Source of the DNA: RYN-124 sp033851845
Lineage (GTDB): Bacteria; Actinomycetota; Actinomycetes; Mycobacteriales; SCTD01
DNA length: 64,000 bases
Direction: 5' to 3'
NCBI GenBank assembly: GCA_033851845.1
Contig: JAWWOH010000093.1
Span: 26,593-90,592, forward strand
A program made the position numbers and the translations under genes. How positions within the stretch are numbered: position 1 is the stretch's first letter; each line of letters opens with the position of its first letter. The notes beneath the pieces were generated by a model, which saw only the letters and a list, made by a program, of their open reading frames with translations, ran no database searches and was not told where the DNA came from. Shown here piece after piece: positions 63,115 through 64,000 of this stretch.

Positions 63115-64000
63115 ATGTCCATCGACGCACCCGTCGGCACCACGAAGACGAAGGCGAAGGCGCCGCGGCCGGACAAGCCCGCGGACGCCAACGGCAGCCC
63201 ATCCGGCGCAAGCGACATCACCGATCTGCTGGCGATGCTGAGCAGCCTGTGCGCCGGCGACTTCGGTGTGCGGCTCGAGCCGCGCGAGGGCGTCATGGGT
63301 CAGGTCGTCGAGCGGGCCAACGCGCTGGCAGCGTTGAACGAGCGGCGTACCCGCGAGCTCGTCCGGGCCAGCCGTGTCATCGGCCGCGAGGGCCGCATGA
63401 CCGAGCGTCTCGACGAGGTGGGCTCCGACGGCGACTGGAGCACCGGCGCTGCCGCGGTCAACTCGCTCATCGACGACCTGGTACGTCCGACGACCGAGGT
63501 TGCACGCGTCATCGCTGCCGTCGCCGAGGGTGACCTGTCGCAGCAGATGGCGCTCGAGATCGCCGGCCAGCCCGTCAAGGGCGAGTTCCTTCGCATCGGT
63601 ACGACGGTCAACACGATGGTCGACCAGCTCTCGTCGTTTGCCGACGAGGTGACCCGTGTCGCCCGTGAGGTGGGAACGGAAGGAAAGCTCGGCGGTCAGG
63701 CGCAGGTGAAGGGCGTGTCCGGTGTATGGCGTGACCTCACCGAGTCGGTGAACTCGATGGCCGGAAACCTGACCAGCCAGGTCCGCAACATCGCCCAGGT
63801 GACGACCGCCGTGGCGCAGGGCGACCTGAGCCAGAAGATCACCGTCGACGCGCAGGGCGAGATCCTCGAGCTGAAGAGCACGGTCAACACGATGGTCGAC
63901 CAGCTGTCGTCGTTCGCCGACGAGGTGACGCGTGTCGCCCGCGAGGTCGGCACCGAAGGTCGACTCGGTGGTCAGGCGCAGGTGAAGGGCGTGTCCGGCA
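63115..64000 (+). CDS. HAMP-array signalling protein, 3'-truncated by window edge
   Basis: The frame runs from ATG 63115 off the window end, so at least 295 residues. After a Lys/Pro-rich start, HAMP-like units repeat with a 92-residue period: TVNTMVDQLSSFADEVTRVA occurs from 63604 and again from 63880, each followed by VGTEG and LGGQAQVKGVSG. Proteins with such arrays usually continue into GAF, histidine kinase and receiver domains (Nik1/group III hybrid kinase type). No membrane helix is seen so far, so it is probably cytoplasmic. Confidence 0.88.
   Translation, partial: MSIDAPVGTTKTKAKAPRPDKPADANGSPSGASDITDLLAMLSSLCAGDFGVRLEPREGVMGQVVERANALAALNERRTRELVRASRVIGREGRMTERLDEVGSDGDWSTGAAAVNSLIDDLVRPTTEVARVIAAVAEGDLSQQMALEIAGQPVKGEFLRIGTTVNTMVDQLSSFADEVTRVAREVGTEGKLGGQAQVKGVSGVWRDLTESVNSMAGNLTSQVRNIAQVTTAVAQGDLSQKITVDAQGEILELKSTVNTMVDQLSSFADEVTRVAREVGTEGRLGGQAQVKGVSG

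Overview
The window is high-GC chromosomal DNA of an actinomycete. The gene content and order match the Mycobacterium tuberculosis Rv3640s-Rv3680s and Streptomyces SCO3540s-SCO3570s neighbourhoods: Get3-like ATPase pair, WhiB, PonA2, Crp, nth, MarP, ephE, acs, 6C RNA, Tad/Flp pilus, DECH helicase, bldG, hppA, topA, tmk fusion, holB. RsiG, BldG and two WhiB proteins point to a developmentally complex, non-mycobacterial actinomycete. I cannot name the genus.

1-5.8 kb: 3' part of asd, coupled Ser/Thr kinase and lipoprotein, an S9 peptidase, tRNA-Pro, a phosphoesterase and YqeY. 5.8-14.3 kb: PonA2-type PBP divergent from a WhiB4/WblA-type regulator, two ArsA/Get3-like ATPases, slipin, a second WhiB, then a coupled chain DUF4177-RidA-Nudix-MBL. 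14.3-18.7 kb: a 1167-residue cyclase/ATPase/TPR protein converging on a Crp regulator, with a 24-bp perfect inverted repeat between them. 19-23 kb: RsiG (c-di-GMP-binding anti-sigma), endonuclease III, TlpA-like thioredoxin, CoA-type Nudix, MarP protease. 23-30.4 kb: SRPBCC-like, DUF309, epoxide hydrolase, holin-like, CPA antiporter and acs, then a divergent catalytically decayed Fic-like protein and a HAD phosphatase.

30.4-40.5 kb: 6C small RNA, then an overlapping tad operon (ssd, tadA, tadB, tadC, flp, tadE, tadE-like), a class E sortase with a coupled surface protein, and the DECH helicase. 40.6-53.2 kb: bldG with its partner anti-sigma kinase, proton pyrophosphatase, an LPRTG surface protein, a methyltransferase, topA, an MFS-thymidylate kinase fusion, holB and tRNA-Thr.

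53.2-58.8 kb is an integrated element: the tRNA-Thr 3' part is duplicated as a perfect 53-bp repeat around 5.5 kb holding a tyrosine integrase, a small HTH protein, arm-type repeats, a palindrome with a purine-rich tract, and five cargo genes, three of them membrane or secreted. 58.8-64 kb resumes the chromosome: a Usp-like gene and a COG4705 membrane protein with a fourfold W-x9-G-x4-D repeat divergent from an OmpR/histidine kinase pair, gene debris, a DUF4242 gene, and the start of a HAMP-array protein cut by the window end.

No wholly new multi-gene system is demonstrable from sequence alone. The strongest leads are the fourfold-repeat membrane protein with its two-component neighbours, the decayed Fic protein with an intact inhibitory motif, the cyclase-Crp pairing, RsiG with an asymmetric ligand motif, and the cargo of the tRNA-Thr element.
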